A stretch of DNA of 6,135 nucleotides from an uncultured Ruminococcus sp. (GTDB lineage: Bacteria > Bacillota > Clostridia > Oscillospirales > Acutalibacteraceae). Below, piece after piece: positions 5,222 to 6,135 of the stretch (position 1 is the first letter of the stretch; each line of letters begins with the position of its first letter). The position numbers and the translations under genes are program-made. The notes below the pieces were generated by a model. It was given only the letters and a program-made list of their open reading frames with translations, made no database searches and was not told the DNA's origin. Location of the stretch: contig CAJOHT010000064.1 in NCBI GenBank assembly GCA_905234305.1, positions 1 to 6,135 on the forward strand, read 5' to 3'.

Positions 5222-6135
5222 TCACTCCGAATACTCGGATAAAAAATCTCTTATTTCGTCCTCGGCTTCCTTAACTTCGTCGTAAAACATAAGCGATGAT
5301 ACTCTTAACGCTCCGTTGCCGAGGATTATAAGCTGTTCCAGCGCGTCAGAGGTGACTACCCTTACCCTGTGGTTTTTCGCGAGCTTATACGAGGCTTTCT
5401 CAATATACATATCGGCGGTTTCGGCTTCCTTTGTGTATATTATTTTTATGCCGTTAATTTCCTCGATCTCGCGCTTAACGCCCTTGACCTTGTACGCGTC
5501 AAATACGAGAATAAGATTACATTTCCTGTAGCCCTGATAGTTACAGAGTATATTTATTAACGCCTGCCTCGCGCCGTCAATATTGTCCTCGCTGAGTTTT
5601 CGTAACTTCTCCCACGCGAAAATAACGTTATACCCGTCTACCAAAAGATATTCCTCGCCGTCAAAATTCGACGGCTTTGTTTTTTTGTACTTATTATCCT
5701 CGGGAACGGCTTTGTAATGCCTGCGTTTTTCGCCTGAATTACGCTTTTTTACCGCGCCGTAGGTCTGCTCGAAAATGTTCATAAGCTCTTTGTCGAGCGC
5801 AAAGATATCTTTAGCGCTTTTAAAGCTCGCGAGCGTTTTAACGGATGCTTCGCGGGACTCGCCGCGGTTTGCCGAAAGTACGCTAGGCAGGTGCATTCTG
5901 TCGCGGACTTCATTCCATTTTACCGTATGACCCGCGCCGTGAGAACAGAATACCGAGTCGCAGGGATTTTCGATATCGTTATCGGGATTATAATTGAAAC
6001 GCCTGATAACCTCCTCGGGATTATGGCATTCTTCGTATCCTTTCAGGCTCAGGCTCATTCTGCCCCTGCCCTTAGTGTACCCTATAAATTGCGAATTGTA
6101 TCCGCGCATTTGAGATACGGGGGCAGTCCCTTTAA
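5222..6135 (-). CDS. Tet(M)/EF-G-like translation factor with C-terminal YacP/Rae1-type NYN nuclease domain (5' end outside the window)
   Basis: The frame is open to the right edge. The eight codons before the ATG at 6109 (K-G-T-A-P-V-S-Q) continue the homology, so that ATG is internal. There are 303 visible residues, numbered here from the edge. Residues 1-35 match the end of EF-G/Tet(M)-type GTPases: APVSQMRGY, then YTKGRGRMSLSLKGY, as in domain V and the Tet(M) LKGY segment. A family-specific piece follows, with VFCSHGAGHTVKW (61-73), then a basic linker (about 128-157). Residues 161-290 form a NYN/PIN-like domain: LLVDGYNVIF (Asp166), LILVFDAY (Asp212), EAETADMYIE (Asp241) and VVTSDALEQ (Asp263), the acidic set expected at a PIN-like metal site. 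This half is close to B. subtilis YacP/Rae1, an endoribonuclease acting in the ribosomal A site. The GTPase half lies outside the window. Automatic pipelines may label it tetracycline resistance, which this fragment does not establish. Confidence 0.85.
   Translation of the reverse strand, partial: KGTAPVSQMRGYNSQFIGYTKGRGRMSLSLKGYEECHNPEEVIRRFNYNPDNDIENPCDSVFCSHGAGHTVKWNEVRDRMHLPSVLSANRGESREASVKTLASFKSAKDIFALDKELMNIFEQTYGAVKKRNSGEKRRHYKAVPEDNKYKKTKPSNFDGEEYLLVDGYNVIFAWEKLRKLSEDNIDGARQALINILCNYQGYRKCNLILVFDAYKVKGVKREIEEINGIKIIYTKEAETADMYIEKASYKLAKNHRVRVVTSDALEQLIILGNGALRVSSLMFYDEVKEAEDEIRDFLSEYSE

Noticed and set aside
5316..5560. Short + strand open frames opposite the YacP/Rae1-like domain
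   Set aside because: The - strand frame carries the conserved aspartate motifs; these are antisense by-products.
6107..6109. ATG at 6109 as the true start of the NYN-domain protein
   Set aside because: The eight codons upstream continue an EF-G/Tet(M)-like sequence to the window edge with no stop, and no ribosome binding site precedes the ATG.

Overview
The window looks like a piece of a Clostridia (Firmicutes) chromosome, most likely of the Ruminococcus/Oscillospiraceae type. The evidence is strong AGGAGG-type ribosome binding sites, moderate GC, a cohesin-like surface protein, a modular secreted protein, and a Tet(M)-like translation factor fused to a YacP/Rae1-type nuclease. The assignment is inferred from gene content, not from a marker gene.

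Left part, + strand (1-1254): the 3' part of a gene for a membrane-anchored protein with a cohesin-like beta domain. It overlaps by one base a complete gene for a family-6 uracil-DNA-glycosylase-superfamily enzyme (DNA-deoxyinosine/hypoxanthine glycosylase). A hairpin plus T-run terminator at about 1216-1254 closes this unit. An AT-rich spacer with a plausible sigma-A type promoter (about 1311-1352) follows.

Centre, + strand (1403-5140): one very long gene encodes a 1187-residue secreted protein. It has a signal peptide, an unrecognised N-terminal region, two Listeria-Bacteroides-type repeat domains, a full endonuclease I (EndA/NucM-type) catalytic domain, two related beta modules and an unrecognised C-terminal domain. 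Base composition changes sharply inside the gene: GC-rich signal peptide, AT-rich N-terminal region, GC-richer nuclease. This suggests domain shuffling. Directly downstream, behind a perfect AGGAGG, lies a small acidic ORF of 53-54 residues that is probably co-transcribed and whose function is unknown.

Right part, - strand (5222-6135): the 3' part of a convergent gene that enters from beyond the right edge. Its visible protein starts inside the C-terminal (EF-G domain V-like) part of a Tet(M)/EF-G-family translational GTPase and ends in a NYN/PIN-like nuclease domain related to YacP/Rae1. A perfect 10-bp hairpin (5171-5196) sits between the convergent units.

The three units do not form one obvious pathway. 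The most interesting points are the ribosome-factor/nuclease fusion, the mosaic secreted nuclease, and the small acidic protein encoded right behind it. No RNA genes, CRISPR arrays or mobile elements were recognised.
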